From Neoscytalidium dimidiatum (Eukaryota > Ascomycota > Dothideomycetes > Botryosphaeriales > Botryosphaeriaceae), in the NCBI GenBank assembly GCA_037367355.1, contig CM074705.1, forward strand, positions 1,860,001 to 1,924,000: DNA of 64,000 bases, in the 5' to 3' direction. The notes under the pieces were generated by a model. That model had not been told where the DNA came from, made no database searches, and worked only from the letters and a program-made list of their open reading frames with translations. This document shows positions 35,668 to 46,466 of this stretch, piece after piece (within the stretch, counting starts at the first letter, position 1; every line of letters begins with the position of its first letter). The position numbers and the translations under genes are program-made.

Positions 35668-36341
35668 GGTGCACACTCCGAACGAAGGAAGGCAGGCGAT
35701 AATGTGCCAGACGTGCGCCGCGCATGCAAATGGAGGTGCTGGAGTCTCGATTGGCCGATAGGCTTTCCTGGTTGTGGTGATGCGGTGGAGTTGGCTGCAC
35801 TGGCGCTGGCGTATTGCAAATCGTGGGTACACTTTTCGACATGAGGTTGCCGCCGGAAGTGGACCGAGCGTTCTCCGTCGCCTTAACCCCGACCTCATAC
35901 GCGCACGGGCGTACTAGTGAGAGAACAACTACGGATCTAGGCATTGGACGGTACATGAGACGATAGTTCACCTCCATGTATTGCAGCTAGCCCCGATTTC
36001 ATACAGCATCGCCAGACACACGTATGGCCGTTTTTTACACTCGCGCTTATAATGAGCATGTAAAACAGTGCGTGCAAATTCTAAATGACATGCTGCAGTT
36101 AGCCTCGAGTACTTCATTATCGTTTTCATGCAGTGCCGAATAGAAGCTATCGAAAGAGTCTATTTACTATAATCCGTCAACTTGACGCCAGCGCCTGCAG
36201 TAGGGCAACCCATGTCGAAGGGAATCGAATCCCTCACCAGCCCATCCTGTCGTTTGCAAATTTCGTGCAATCATCCCATGTTCTCTAACCAGTTGCTCTG
36301 ATGCTTCGTGAACCAGATGTAAGAGTCGATGCCTCCCTCGA
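35668..36341. other. Intergenic, 674 bp
   Basis: Promoter of uS17m and the TPS1 3' end. On the minus strand at about 36,215-36,310 there are tRNA-like words (TGGTTAGAG and GATTCGATTCCC), but no consistent acceptor or anticodon stem, so no tRNA is called. Confidence 0.5.
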
Positions 36342-38109
36342 TTAAGATGTTGCCTGGACAGGTTCCTGTTTTGAGTTCCCATCCTCGCCGTTGCTAGGAG
36401 CACTATCAAGGAGTGATCCGCGGCGCATATTCAGCTTCTTCTCAGCTTGCTCCGAGATTCTAGTAAGCTCGCTCACGAATGACTGACCCCACCAAGCGCT
36501 GCACAGAAAAGTAAGTCCTCGATCGTTAATAGTCTCGCCATTCTTCAGCTTACCTCGTGTACTTGTTCACATATTTGGCCAGCTTCTGGTAGTTCAGCGC
36601 ACGCTGCTCTGCGCCCATCGTGACGGCGTCGTGAATCGCGTCTGCAAGTTCCTCCGTGTTCCAAGGGTTGACGATAATGCTGCCATTCAAGCTCTGGGCT
36701 GCTCCGGCAAATTCCGACAGGATCATGACACCGTGACGCTTCTGTTGAGTGGCAATGTACTCATATGAAACCAGGTTCATGCCATCTCGAGTAGACGACA
36801 CCAGACAGACGTCGGAGACAGCGTAGAGTGCAATTAGTTCGTCAAAAGACACTGACTTATGCATGAAATGGATAGGCATGAACTCGATGGTGCCTGCATA
36901 ATTAGTTTGATGCTTCCCATAGGATGGAGACGGATCTGCTCACCAAACTTTCCATTGATCCTTCCAACTAGCTCATTCACAACTGCCCTGAGGTTCTGGT
37001 ACTCCTCGACGTCCTGTCGACTGGGAACAGCTACCTGAACCAGGACCACTTTGCCGATCCACTCGGGATGTTCAGTGAGGAAGACCTCCAGCGCGTGCAG
37101 TTTCTGCGGTACACCCTTGATGTAGTCGAGGCGATCCACGCCGACGATTAGCTTCACGCCCTGGAATTTACGCTCCAGAGTAGCAATGCGCTCCTGGACC
37201 TTGGGTTTTTTAAGGCCTTCCTCAAATTTCTCGGGGTCGATACCGATAGGGAAGGCGCCTACGGTGACAACCTTGCCCTGGAATTCGACGCCGTTCGGAG
37301 TAGTCGCCAAGCCGCTGCGAGTGGCATAATCAGCATCATAAAGACGAAACATCGGCGCTGACTTCTAGGCTTACAGTATTCTCGAGCAACTGCTAAGGAA
37401 ATGACGGGCATAGTCGTATGTGTGGAAGCCAATCAAATCGCAGTGCAAAACACCGAGCAAGATTTCGTTACGGACAGGGAGAATGCGGTAGATCTCGCTG
37501 CTCGGAAAGGGAGTATGCAGGAAGAAGCCGAGCTTCACATTCTTCTTCGTTTTGCCAATTTCCTCACGAAGCATAGCTGGAAGTAGCATGAGGTGGTAGT
37601 CGTGGACCCAGACGAGATCATTGTCCTGCACATCCGCGGCGATGGCTTTGGCAAATAGGCGATTGGCCTCGGTGTACGCGTTCCATGCTGACTCGTCAAA
37701 GGTGATCTCACCAGGGTGGTAGTGGAAAAGCGGCCACAGGATGGAGTCTAGTTTACACTGTTAGCGATGGTGCGACGATAAGGTGAGGCGGAGGAAACCA
37801 ACTCGAGAAGCCATTATAATGGCCGTCAGCCAAGTCGTCGTCCAGCATTACCGGGATCGCGTTGTACTCCTCCTTCAGCCTGGACTTGAGAGTGGGAATC
37901 TCGTTCTCTGGAACCTCGAGACCCGGCCAGCCATACCATTGGAAGGTAGTAGACTTGGACAAGCCGCTCAGGCCAGAGACCAGGCCACCCGAGGACATAG
38001 AGAAGTCATATTTACCCTCCTCAGAACGCTTGATAGTGATGGGCAGGCGGTTCGAGACCAGCAGCAGACGGCCGTTATCCGGCTTGGGATCTTCGGCGGC
38101 CGACGGCAT
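36342..38109 (-). CDS. TPS1: Trehalose-6-phosphate synthase Tps1, 515 aa
   Basis: Five exons: 37,803-38,109, 37,375-37,747, 36,944-37,314, 36,554-36,893 and 36,342-36,498 (introns 50-60 nt). GT20 signatures in order: GRLLLVSNRLPITIKR near the start, GLVSGLSGL (sugar-nucleotide loop), WYGWPGLEVP, NSILWPLFHYHPGEI, DLVWVHDYHLMLLPAMLR, FFLHTPFPSSEIYR, ILGLATTPNGVEF, VGVDRLDYIKGVPQKL (UDP-glucose Arg/Lys), and STRDGMNLVSYEY with the diphosphate-binding region. It joins UDP-glucose and glucose-6-phosphate to trehalose-6-phosphate in the cytosol. The length fits single-domain fungal Tps1 (about 495-520), with no phosphatase domain. Its promoter is shared with a histone-chaperone gene and contains stress-element-like words. 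Confidence 0.97.
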
Positions 38110-39011
38110 GGCAGCGGTGGTGCGCAGACGAGTCGGCGGCAGCGGGGTTGCTTGAGGGAGACTCGGTTGCGAGGGACAAGCTGAGGGCAGCAAGATCCAA
38201 GGAGGCTGAGGCGAGCGGTGTTGGGTGTTGGGTCGAGGTGGGTGTCGTCAGAATGGTAAATGGGCCAGGCCCGGTGTTGAGTTTGGGCGCGGTGCGGGCA
38301 GTCGTCGCGGGAGCTTTTCTCGCAACTTCCACAAGCGTCGGCGGTCTAGGGGGCTTGGGCAGTGGAGCAGGAGGCGGCTGCAATGTAGCTCTGCAGACAG
38401 CTGGAGGGCGGCAGGACACACTGACTGGGAAACCTGAAGAGGCAGTAGCGCAGCAGCCACGCGGTGTGATGCTGCTTGACGTCTGCAGCCGGCGCACAAG
38501 CCCAAGGTTGCACCCACTTTTATTTTCAGCAACAGACGCAACCGCAGCGGTGTTACGGGAGCCTAGCAAGCGGCGTGACGGGCCCTCAGCACGCTCGCGC
38601 GATGACGCAGGCGGGGCCAACAAGTCTCCGCTGCTTGTCGCTGCCACAGCAGGGCTGTTTCGGCGGCGCGCAGCGATGCAGCGAGCCCAGCACCTGCTGT
38701 GCATATCCCGGCTGGTGCGACTGGGCCACAGAGCAGGGCGGCAGGCCTTGGAACGGCAGAATCGGCGATGCGCGGCCGATGCCCATCTTTAGCAAATGCC
38801 ATCTCCCCTCGACCTCCACCAGCATCCGCGCGCGCGCCGTGCCTTGGACCTGCACGCCGCCTGCCCGTCGCGCTAGCCCGCATTAGGCACCGTGGCCAAT
38901 CTTATTCTGAAGTTCGTTCACAGCTGCCCTACGACAAGGTCTTGCTCCACGCGCTCGCGTCGCGTCGCCCACGATCCACCGTCCACGGTTCACAGTCTAC
39001 GGTGTCCAGCC
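38110..39011. promoter_or_regulatory. Shared divergent promoter of TPS1 and the HIRIP3-like gene, with candidate STREs
   Basis: 902 bp. AGGGG (38,348-38,352) and CCCCT (38,805-38,809) match the stress-response element core bound by Msn2/4- or SEB-type factors, which control TPS1 in other fungi. Such 5-bp words are common by chance, so this is only a candidate. Confidence 0.35.
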
Positions 39012-40202
39012 ATGTCAGACAGCGACGCTGAGTCTGCCCCGACTCTGCCATCCGATGCCAAGATCGAGCAGGCCCTGCGCCGCATCGTGCGCGACATCTG
39101 GCTTTCGGGCGACCGCGACAACGTGACTGTGAACGTGGTGCGCAAGTCCGCCGAGGAACAGCTGCGCTTGCCTGACGGCTTTCTCAAACGAGATTCTACG
39201 TGGAAAACCCGCAGTAAAGAGGTCATCACAGATCAATTTGTAGGTCAATTCCTTCTCACGGACGAGACGTGCGTTGACTTCGTAACGAAGAACGTGCAGC
39301 AACACCAAGAACAGGATGGGCCTGCGTACTCTGAGAAACCACAGAGGAAAGCGGCTGCGCCGAAATCTAGCTCTACCATGCACAAGCTTAAGGCTCCGAC
39401 AAAGAAACAGACTACTGCCTTTGCCAAGCCAAAGGGGCGCAAACGCCAACAGGTCTCCATCTCTTCCGAGGACGAAGACGGTGGGACTTCTATCCGCAGT
39501 GATGCGTCTGAGCCCACTATGCCCTCACGTAAGAAGCTCACAAAAAGGCCTCACGTTCACGGAGAAGACCCTGGAGACGAAAACGAAGCGTCTCCAGCAC
39601 CAGACCCAGCATCCAGCCGTGAGAAAAGCCCACAGCCTGTCCCTACTGAAGACAGCCATGGAAATGCAAATATGCAAGTTAAGTCCATGAGCTCGGCTGA
39701 AGACGGAAAAGATACCCATTCAGAAAGTGAGATGTCAGTTCTGGTTGACGAGCTGCCCAAAAAAAAGCGAGGAAAGAAAATAGTTCCTACGAAAGAGAAG
39801 TCATCCAAGGCCACTAGCAAGAAGAGCACAGCCAAGGGCGAGGAGGCTGACACGGACGAAGCCGAAATCAAACGGTTGCAGGGCTGGCTCGTCAAATGTG
39901 GAATTCGAAAGCTTTGGGGAAAAGAGCTCAAGCCGTATGACTCATCTAAGGCCAAGATCAACCATCTGAAACAGATGCTGAGAGATGCTGGCATGGAAGG
40001 ACGCTATTCGATTGAGAAGGCCCGTCAGATCAAGGAACGAAGGGAGTTAGCCGCTGATCTGGAGGCAGTTCAGGAAGGGGCAAAGCGCTGGGGTCAATCG
40101 GAATCAGAGGAAGATGATGGGGCTCGACCCAGGCGAAGACTCGCGAAAGGCCTGAAGGATCTGGAGGGTCTGATTGAAAGCGAGGATGAAGAATCCGATT
40201 GA
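39012..40202 (+). CDS. HIRIP3-like histone chaperone with DEK_C-type N-terminus, 396 aa
   Basis: A single exon; I chose the Met at 39,012 (MSDSDAESAP) because the upstream 40 codons are non-conserved leader. Residues about 17-75 form a DEK_C-like helical domain (ALRRIVRDIWLSGDRDNVTV, then LPDGFLKRDSTWKTRSKEVI). The middle (about 110-285) is a disordered Lys/Ser/Glu-rich linker with many SSEDED-type casein-kinase-2 sites. Residues about 290-365 carry the conserved block EIKRLQGWLVKCGIRKLWGK, INHLKQMLRDAGMEGRYS and ADLEAVQEGAKRWG, which corresponds to the C-terminal region of HIRIP3. HIRIP3 binds H2A-type dimers; its fungal relatives are mostly annotated as transcriptional regulators. A nuclear role with H2A or H2A.Z is the likely function, by inference. 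Confidence 0.75.
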   Translation: MSDSDAESAPTLPSDAKIEQALRRIVRDIWLSGDRDNVTVNVVRKSAEEQLRLPDGFLKRDSTWKTRSKEVITDQFVGQFLLTDETCVDFVTKNVQQHQEQDGPAYSEKPQRKAAAPKSSSTMHKLKAPTKKQTTAFAKPKGRKRQQVSISSEDEDGGTSIRSDASEPTMPSRKKLTKRPHVHGEDPGDENEASPAPDPASSREKSPQPVPTEDSHGNANMQVKSMSSAEDGKDTHSESEMSVLVDELPKKKRGKKIVPTKEKSSKATSKKSTAKGEEADTDEAEIKRLQGWLVKCGIRKLWGKELKPYDSSKAKINHLKQMLRDAGMEGRYSIEKARQIKERRELAADLEAVQEGAKRWGQSESEEDDGARPRRRLAKGLKDLEGLIESEDEESD

Positions 40203-41039
40203 TTGTTGGAAACATCACCATCGCCCAAAGCAGACTCCACCTTGCATGAGATTCTCTCCCTGATATTTGTCCTGGGATCGATTGCTCCATCAGACGATGG
40301 ACAGAGTAACAGAGCATGTTCAATATTGGGTTGAACCCTACTCACAGGCATAAAGAAGCTTCACATTGAACCGACACAAAATCAATCTCAAGATGCACAA
40401 CTTCTACAGTTGCGCAGACATATCGAAAGGCTCCGCGTTAAGGTGGCAAGTCTAGCTGTGATCGCGTAATTGCAGACTCGACGCAGTATTAAATTATCAC
40501 TCGAAACACTGTAGCCGATGAGACTTACTGTCAGCGCGATGTAGGTTTCTACCATCTGTGCAAACACCTAAACGTCAATTCAGTCGATTCTCTGCACGTT
40601 TGACAAAAAAAAAAGTATTCAAAAGGCCAGGCAGATCTTCTATACAGGATTGCTTCATCAATGTGTCCTAGCATTCATCGAAGGGCGAAAAAAAGGAGAG
40701 GTTGAAATTCTCGCTTCAAAAGCTTGTCATTCTCAGTCGGAAATAGCCTAATTCAAAGGCAGTATCACTCAATGAGCAGCGTCAATAACTTGCAACAGAT
40801 AATGTGCATGGGAATGTTGAAGCAGTGATCGATCAGATAGGCGGGGAGGGTTTATTCTGCTTTCTTTAAAAACTAAGAGAGGCAAGAACAAATTATCCGC
40901 ACTCGAGCTTCAGTCATCCGTGCGGCTTCAATCCACACGAAGCCTGGTATGTAGAAACGGCCTTGAAAGTGTCTTCTTCAGTACACTTCCATTTCATAAA
41001 CTTTGGGTCGTAGTTATAGGTCGCGAGAGATCCGATTGC
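40203..41039. other. Convergent intergenic, 837 bp
   Basis: Holds the 3' ends of the HIRIP3-like and cytochrome b561 genes. A/T-richer than its surroundings; no gene or repeat seen. Confidence 0.6.
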
Positions 41040-41891
41040 TCAAAGCCCAAGCTTCTGTTTCTTGATCCGAGGAATAACGCCAGCAAGGGTGATAAGAGAC
41101 GCAACAATGACAGCCCACAAGTTGATGTGTAGCACATTTACATTGAAGGTAGTCCTGGTCGCAGCTGCAATAGTCACTAATGCGAGGACATAGGTGACGT
41201 AGCCGAAGAATCGGTGATACTTGTAGATTTTCTTCGCCCGGTCCACACCACGGTAAACAGAGGGCGTGAAGAACTGAGTGAAGCCCACGATGACTTGCAG
41301 CACCAGGAACACGTAGGTGATGACGCCAAGAATTGCATGTGGAGATTCAAGGTGGTCCAAGCCTCCACGCTCTTTGTTTATCTCGATGACAATGAGGCCA
41401 GCAAGTAGCGCAAGGATGCCAATGAGATTGAAGGCGGCATGCACATAAGTGCCTTTACGTTTCTGGTCGGGTGTGTGCGTGGGCTGCAGGATGAGGGCGG
41501 CTTGAGTGATCAAGAGCACTCCAGCAGAATTAAGCAGCTTGAGTGGCGGTCAGCGGGCGGTTTATGTCTAGACAGGAAGCATTGGGCAACGTACTGGATG
41601 GGCCGTAAATAGAATCACATCGTGAGACAAGATGCCGACCCATATGATGACAGTGAGCTGGAGATACGGTGTTAGTATCGTGAAACTAGCACGATGATCT
41701 CAGTGCGCATTGCTTACAATCCAAATACCAGCCTGAGCGATGATGCCGGTGCCGAGGACTAGGTTCCAGGCCAATGACTTCCCCTCCTTCTGCGAAGCAT
41801 CGCCAGGGCGACCAAGGAGTGGCTCCTGTTCGCTGTGGCCGTTACTGACTGAGCCAGGATGCTGCTCGGGGATGCCGGTAGCGGAAGCCAT
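41040..41891 (-). CDS. Cytochrome b561-domain membrane protein, 244 aa
   Basis: Three exons: 41,718-41,891, 41,595-41,657 and 41,040-41,537 (introns 60 and 57 nt). The N-terminus of about 45 residues is hydrophilic (GHSEQEPLLGRPGD); six membrane spans follow. Histidines suited to bind two hemes occur at conserved places: ILSHDVILFTAHPLLN, TYVHAAFNLIG, ESPHAILGVITY and YKYHRFFGYVTY. This is the transmembrane electron-transfer fold of CYB561, which uses cytosolic ascorbate or another donor to reduce lumenal acceptors or ferric iron. No DOMON or reductase domain is fused, so it is the small stand-alone form. Substrate and membrane are not determinable here. Confidence 0.87.
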
Positions 41892-44230
41892 TTTCGGAGT
41901 AATGAAAGGGCGGAAGATGCAAACTTTGAGAATTTCGCGAGCGAGCGGAAACGGGCAGCTGTTATATGGGGTCCAACAGAAGAGGCGGGGTGGAGATCAC
42001 GCTGGAAGGGACGTGTTGACGACATGTGCGCTAGCTATGTTACCAAAGCTCCTGGAAGCTCCGGCCGAGAGCCAGTCACAGCATCGTATTACAAAAGCTT
42101 CGTATCTCCACCGGTTCGAGCCGCCGCTTATTGGACGGTCGCTTAAAACGCACCGGGCGTGTGGGGGGGCCGGTGGATGCGTAAATGCCGGAAACTCCGG
42201 CCAGCGAAGCAACCTGTGGGCATCAAGATTATTATCGCACCCGAATGCTCTTGCAACGCCTCCGTTTCAGCCTGGCTGAACTGTCTCCGACGGCGACGAC
42301 TGCCAAAGTTTGCAGAGTCGGTTTCGCTTTGATTATCAGCGATGGAAGCCCACATCAATCGCAGATCCGGGGCACCGCACATCATTGACGAAATGATTTT
42401 AGCTTTTGACGATGCTTCTTTCGGGCAACCCCGAAACGCATAGGCGGCCGCAAGACACGCAACCGTCAGGAGTCATCCTTAGCTTATGGTGTTCGATTAG
42501 TAAGGCGGATTTTTTGGTGGACGGCTCGCATTGCATGCGTGCGTTCTTTCCGCCTTCTTCGTTTCGTCGATAGCTGCCGGATAGTATAAACGGTCCTCAG
42601 TGGAATAAGCCACGAGATCGGTCCCTTTATGTCACGTCGGGAAATAAAGGAGTAGTTTTAATGCATGTTTACGTAAACTAAGGACCTTTCCGTGCTGACA
42701 GTTGCTTAAGCACCGAGCACTCTGTGGATCAGTCTGTTGCAACAAACGTGGGACAAACCACATATATGCCCCAAGTCGTATTCTAGTCATCGTGTTGAGG
42801 GTGTTTCCCCTGGAACCTCAAGTTACTGTTTGGTGTTTACTCGTGGCAGTGGTCCGGCTTGCTTCACGAGTATACCGTCTTCTCGACAGTCGTCGAGGAA
42901 GACGCTCGGAAGCTGCAACATAAAGTTGACGATTACGAAATTCGCAAATCTTTGACTGACCAATCCTCCCAGCAGACAGGACGTCTTCCATCACTTCTAT
43001 CTCTGGTGTCCTCGTTTTGACAGGATGCACCTTGAAGAAGTAACATCTTGATTTTGCAAAGGATTAAGACCTTACGGATCTGTTGGACCACGGTCTTGGG
43101 CACTTCCTTCCCGCGCGTATCAATAACCGTGTCTAACTTTTGAAGGCTCGCCCAGGGCCCTAGTTCCTGATCGGTCGATGTTCGAAGGTTCTTCTCGCTC
43201 TTTCCCATATGTGGCAGGTCGGGTTCACGACTTCTAGGTCGTGGGATTCCCACATAGGGACTGCTTTTTTGCAAGACATTAACCGTGCCACATTCTTGTC
43301 GTCCAAAACGAAGAAGTACCTGTGCACATATCCATCCCATACGTGCCAGTATTGGAGCTCAGGTGGGTGATATGCTAAATGTTGGGCCCACCTACAGCAA
43401 TTGGGTAGTCGAGCTGAGTGTGACAGGCATCAGAAAAGTAGTGCAGAAGAGGGGATTGCAAGCCTGCTGCCACCAGCACTTTAATGGTTCGGCATGTTCG
43501 GCCCCAGCTCGTTGATCCGAACGCCGAACTCTCCTTCAGAGCGTCGGTATGGTCGCAGAGCCACGTGGTGATCTCACGGACCTTCTCAGTTGACATGTCT
43601 TGAGCTGCTATGAAAAGCACGACAAGGCCCAGGTGCGATACTACCGTGAAGCAAGGAATTGGGAGCAATATGTGGATTATACTGAGTTAAGACGACGCCT
43701 CAGTCATCAGGACAGCGATTCACAGCTCATAATATCGAGCACATTGAAAGAAGGCAATGGCTTGAGTCAGGATGCTCGCTATTCCATCGTCATTAACTGT
43801 GGTTTGAGATAAAACACGAATGGCAGGATACAACGGCGGCAAACAATTTTTACAAGGTCAACAATGAGGCTGAGTACTATAAGCTCGCTGGAGGTGAGTT
43901 GCGGACATAAGGTGGATGTAAAGGTGGAAGGACTGACTGGAGAGGTGAGAGACAGCAGAGGCGACGGCGAGCGGGAGCGTGGGCGGAAGGCGGAGGTGCC
44001 CCGCTGCGCAGGCAGGCACCGATTTGCCGCAAACGCTCCGAGAAGCCTGACGTGCGCGCAACAGCAGCCTGACAAAGCTCCAGTACAACCACCATCACCA
44101 GCCTCCGCTCCCTCTGCTTCTTCGACTGCCGCCGCGCTATCCATCGATCTACCAAACGCCCCACGCCACTGCTCCGGCGCACTCAAACAGCACTTATATC
44201 CGTCACTTGAATCACCGCGTTTCTGACACC
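41892..44230. other. Intergenic, 2.3 kb, with a possible decayed gene
   Basis: Promoter regions of cytochrome b561 and RUB1, with about 1.5 kb more. On the minus strand at about 42,950-43,670, neighbouring frames contain protein-like stretches broken by stops and frame changes. No clean exon set can be built and no family is recognised. AG-rich DNA at 43,900-44,000 lies just upstream of RUB1. Confidence 0.45.
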
Positions 44231-44652
44231 ATGCAGATCAAGTGCGTCTCCGCCCCGCCCTCACTGCACTGGCTAACCGTACCGACAGGGTGCGCACTTT
44301 GACTGGCAAGGAGATCGAGCTCGACATCGAGCCCGACTACAAGGTACCGTCTTCCCGCTTTTGCCGCTTGTGTGCGCTGCCCGCACAATGCAACATGTGG
44401 CTAACACACCATTCCCTTAAGGTCTCGCGCATAAAGGAGCGTGTCGAAGAGAAGGAGGGAATTCCACCGGTCCAACAGCGTCTGATCTTCGGCGGCAAGC
44501 AGATGTGCGTTCTCTCCACCACCCATAACACGATAATATACTAACACTGCTTCGTGCCGCCCAGGAGTGACGACAAAACAGCTGCAGAATACAACCTCGA
44601 GGGCGGCGCTACTCTGCACTTGGTCCTCGCGCTGCGTGGCGGACATGCATAA
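44231..44652 (+). CDS. RUB1: NEDD8/Rub1 ubiquitin-like modifier, 78 aa precursor
   Basis: Four exons: 44,231-44,241 (11 nt), 44,289-44,343, 44,422-44,504 and 44,565-44,652 (introns 47, 78 and 60 nt). The joined protein starts [19 protein letters not shown], has the ubiquitin fold throughout ([38 protein letters not shown]) and ends [10 protein letters not shown] plus HA. Ala72 in LALRGG (ubiquitin has Arg) is the residue that directs NEDD8 rather than ubiquitin to its own E1. The two residues after GG must be removed by a Yuh1/UCHL3-type hydrolase. Rub1 is joined to a conserved lysine of cullins to activate cullin-RING ligases. Its convergent neighbour encodes elongin A, a cullin-ligase adaptor. 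Confidence 0.96.
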
Positions 44653-45060
44653 CTTATTTCGTGAGCGTCGGGCGGCGAGGGCGGATGGAAACTATGAGCA
44701 AAATGACGGCACAGTGGTATTAGACGGCCTTGCAATATGAGCTGTGCTGCGATTTTGACACAGCAGTAAGGCGTTGGGGTGTGATCATCCTATGGTCAGT
44801 CACAAAGACAGGCGCGACCGTGCAAAGAGTTTCATCAAAAACAATCAATTGACCTTCGAAGCCTTTGGGTCAAGAGCAAACCATAGTGCTCTCCCTATCT
44901 ATTCCAGATCCGGCCTAGAAGTTCCGTAAACGCCGCTTTGAACCTCTGAGATTCGGGGTATCCTCCATTGAATCCAAGTTCGCCCAAATGCACCCTTCCT
45001 TAAATGCTATGACATCCACCAACTCCGTGCTTCTTCAAGAGAAGAGCCCATACCAGCCCT
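44653..45060. other. Convergent intergenic, 408 bp
   Basis: Holds the 3' ends of RUB1 and ELA1. Nothing else seen. Confidence 0.6.
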
Positions 45061-46005
45061 CTACTTCTTCCGTGGCGGTACGAGGCAGTTTGCCTCCGCC
45101 TTCCTCTTCAAAGGACGCGTAGAAGTCCCGACTACAGCGTTGCTTGCCCGACTTTCCTGGTCCACACCCCTGCCTTCATCTTTGACCTTTCTCGCGTTGG
45201 CCGGGGGAATCGTGCCCGAGGTTAATGCCCGAAGCCTTGTCTCTGCCTCACGTCTTTGCTTCCATATCGAATCGTCAGCTGTAGGTAGCGAGCGTGCAGG
45301 TGCGGACAGTCTCGAAGGCGCCTGCTTGCCCCTGTCGATTGGTTGTGGAGCCCTGCTCTTCTCCGCCACCATACTCTTCGGCGCAGTCAGGGTCTTCGTT
45401 CGGCTTGAGAGGAGGTGAGTCGGCACACTCAGAAGTGAATTATTCTTCTTGACAGACAAACTTGCTTGGGCCTGATGTTGTATTTTGGCCATGATGCCGC
45501 GACCAGTAAGCCTTTTCTTTGTCTCTCCCGGCATGTACGTGTAGTTACGCGGATCCCTGGTGACTGAAGTACCCGAGGATGCGTGCACACGGCGGTGCTT
45601 GACAGGATCGATGGCGCGATCAAGCAGCTTGCTTGTGTTCTTCTTGCGTTCCTGCTCCTTTTCAGCCAACGCAGCCTTCAAAGCTTCCTGCTGCGCGACT
45701 ATTTCCTCATCCTGCTCACGGTTGAGCTTGTCGTAAACCTTGCTCCACATGACAGGGTTGCTGGGCTTGTGGGGCTTCTTCTGCCAATTTTGGATGTCGC
45801 GCTTGATGAAATTCAGCCATAGAGGGCCAGTATCCTCAGCGATATGCGGGCTGTTGGCTTCAATCTCGCGGAGCTGCTGCGGATTCTCTATCTTCCTCAG
45901 CACAGGCTCCAGTACGTGGAACGGGATATCGCCGACATCGATAATCTGGTCGATGCTGCGCTGCAAACGCCGCCTCGTCATGTCCAGTAACGAGGGGGCT
46001 GGCAT
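45061..46005 (-). CDS. ELA1: Elongin-A (Ela1) transcription/ubiquitin-ligase factor, 314 aa
   Basis: Single exon. The N-terminal elongin-A domain (about residues 5-95) is clear: SLLDMTRRRLQRSIDQIIDV, GDIPFHVLEPVLRKI, ENPQQLREIEANSPHI, and PLWLNFIKRDIQNW. The remaining 220 residues are basic, Ser/Pro/Lys-rich and probably disordered (PGETKKRLTGRG, ending KRKAEANCLVPPRKK, a possible nuclear signal). Ela1 binds elongin C and, through a Cul3-type ligase, helps remove stalled RNA polymerase II; in animals it also stimulates elongation. In the BC-box-like segment SLLDMTRRRL the usual cysteine position is threonine. It is head to head with THO7 and convergent with RUB1. Confidence 0.9.
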   Translation of the reverse strand: MPAPSLLDMTRRRLQRSIDQIIDVGDIPFHVLEPVLRKIENPQQLREIEANSPHIAEDTGPLWLNFIKRDIQNWQKKPHKPSNPVMWSKVYDKLNREQDEEIVAQQEALKAALAEKEQERKKNTSKLLDRAIDPVKHRRVHASSGTSVTRDPRNYTYMPGETKKRLTGRGIMAKIQHQAQASLSVKKNNSLLSVPTHLLSSRTKTLTAPKSMVAEKSRAPQPIDRGKQAPSRLSAPARSLPTADDSIWKQRREAETRLRALTSGTIPPANARKVKDEGRGVDQESRASNAVVGTSTRPLKRKAEANCLVPPRKK

Positions 46006-46466
46006 TGTGGCGGACTGAGCGCTCCGTTGCGTGTAAAAAGTAAGTGCTTATGGGGTGGTAGTTCCAAGGCGATGGCGGATTCCGCGGCCGATGGTAACAA
46101 CAAGCTCCATGTGGAAGCGACTATCAGCGGGGGGAGACGAGGAGGCGGGATAAACGCGAGGAGGTAGGGCGGAGAAGCCTAGGTCGGACGGCAGCAAGGA
46201 AGGAGGGTGACGAAGGCAGGAAGTACTTTAGTGGTCTCGGAGGTGCCAAAGGAAGGCGGAGTGACGGGTGACGAGTGACCAGCGGCCACTGCTTCCAACT
46301 TGCAGCTTGAGCCTGACAGCTTTAAATACGACGGCATCGCCGAGGTTCTCCCGGAGCAGCCCCAAGGTGCGTGCGGGCAGCATGTATGTATCCATTACTT
46401 ACTTCTACCTAGCAGCGTGTTTCGCGGCCGCACAATTCACCCTCTTCTCACCCACGTCCGCCCGCC
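46006..46466. promoter_or_regulatory. Shared divergent promoter of ELA1 and THO7
   Basis: 461 bp between the two start codons. GGCGGA-type and GATGGCGG words occur; no clear TATA box. A bidirectional arrangement is inferred from spacing only. Confidence 0.5.

Noticed and set aside
36215..36310. tRNA-like A-box and B-box words on the minus strand downstream of TPS1
   Set aside because: TGGTTAGAG and GATTCGATTCCC have the right order, but the spacing is too long, and no acceptor, D or anticodon stem can be folded around them.
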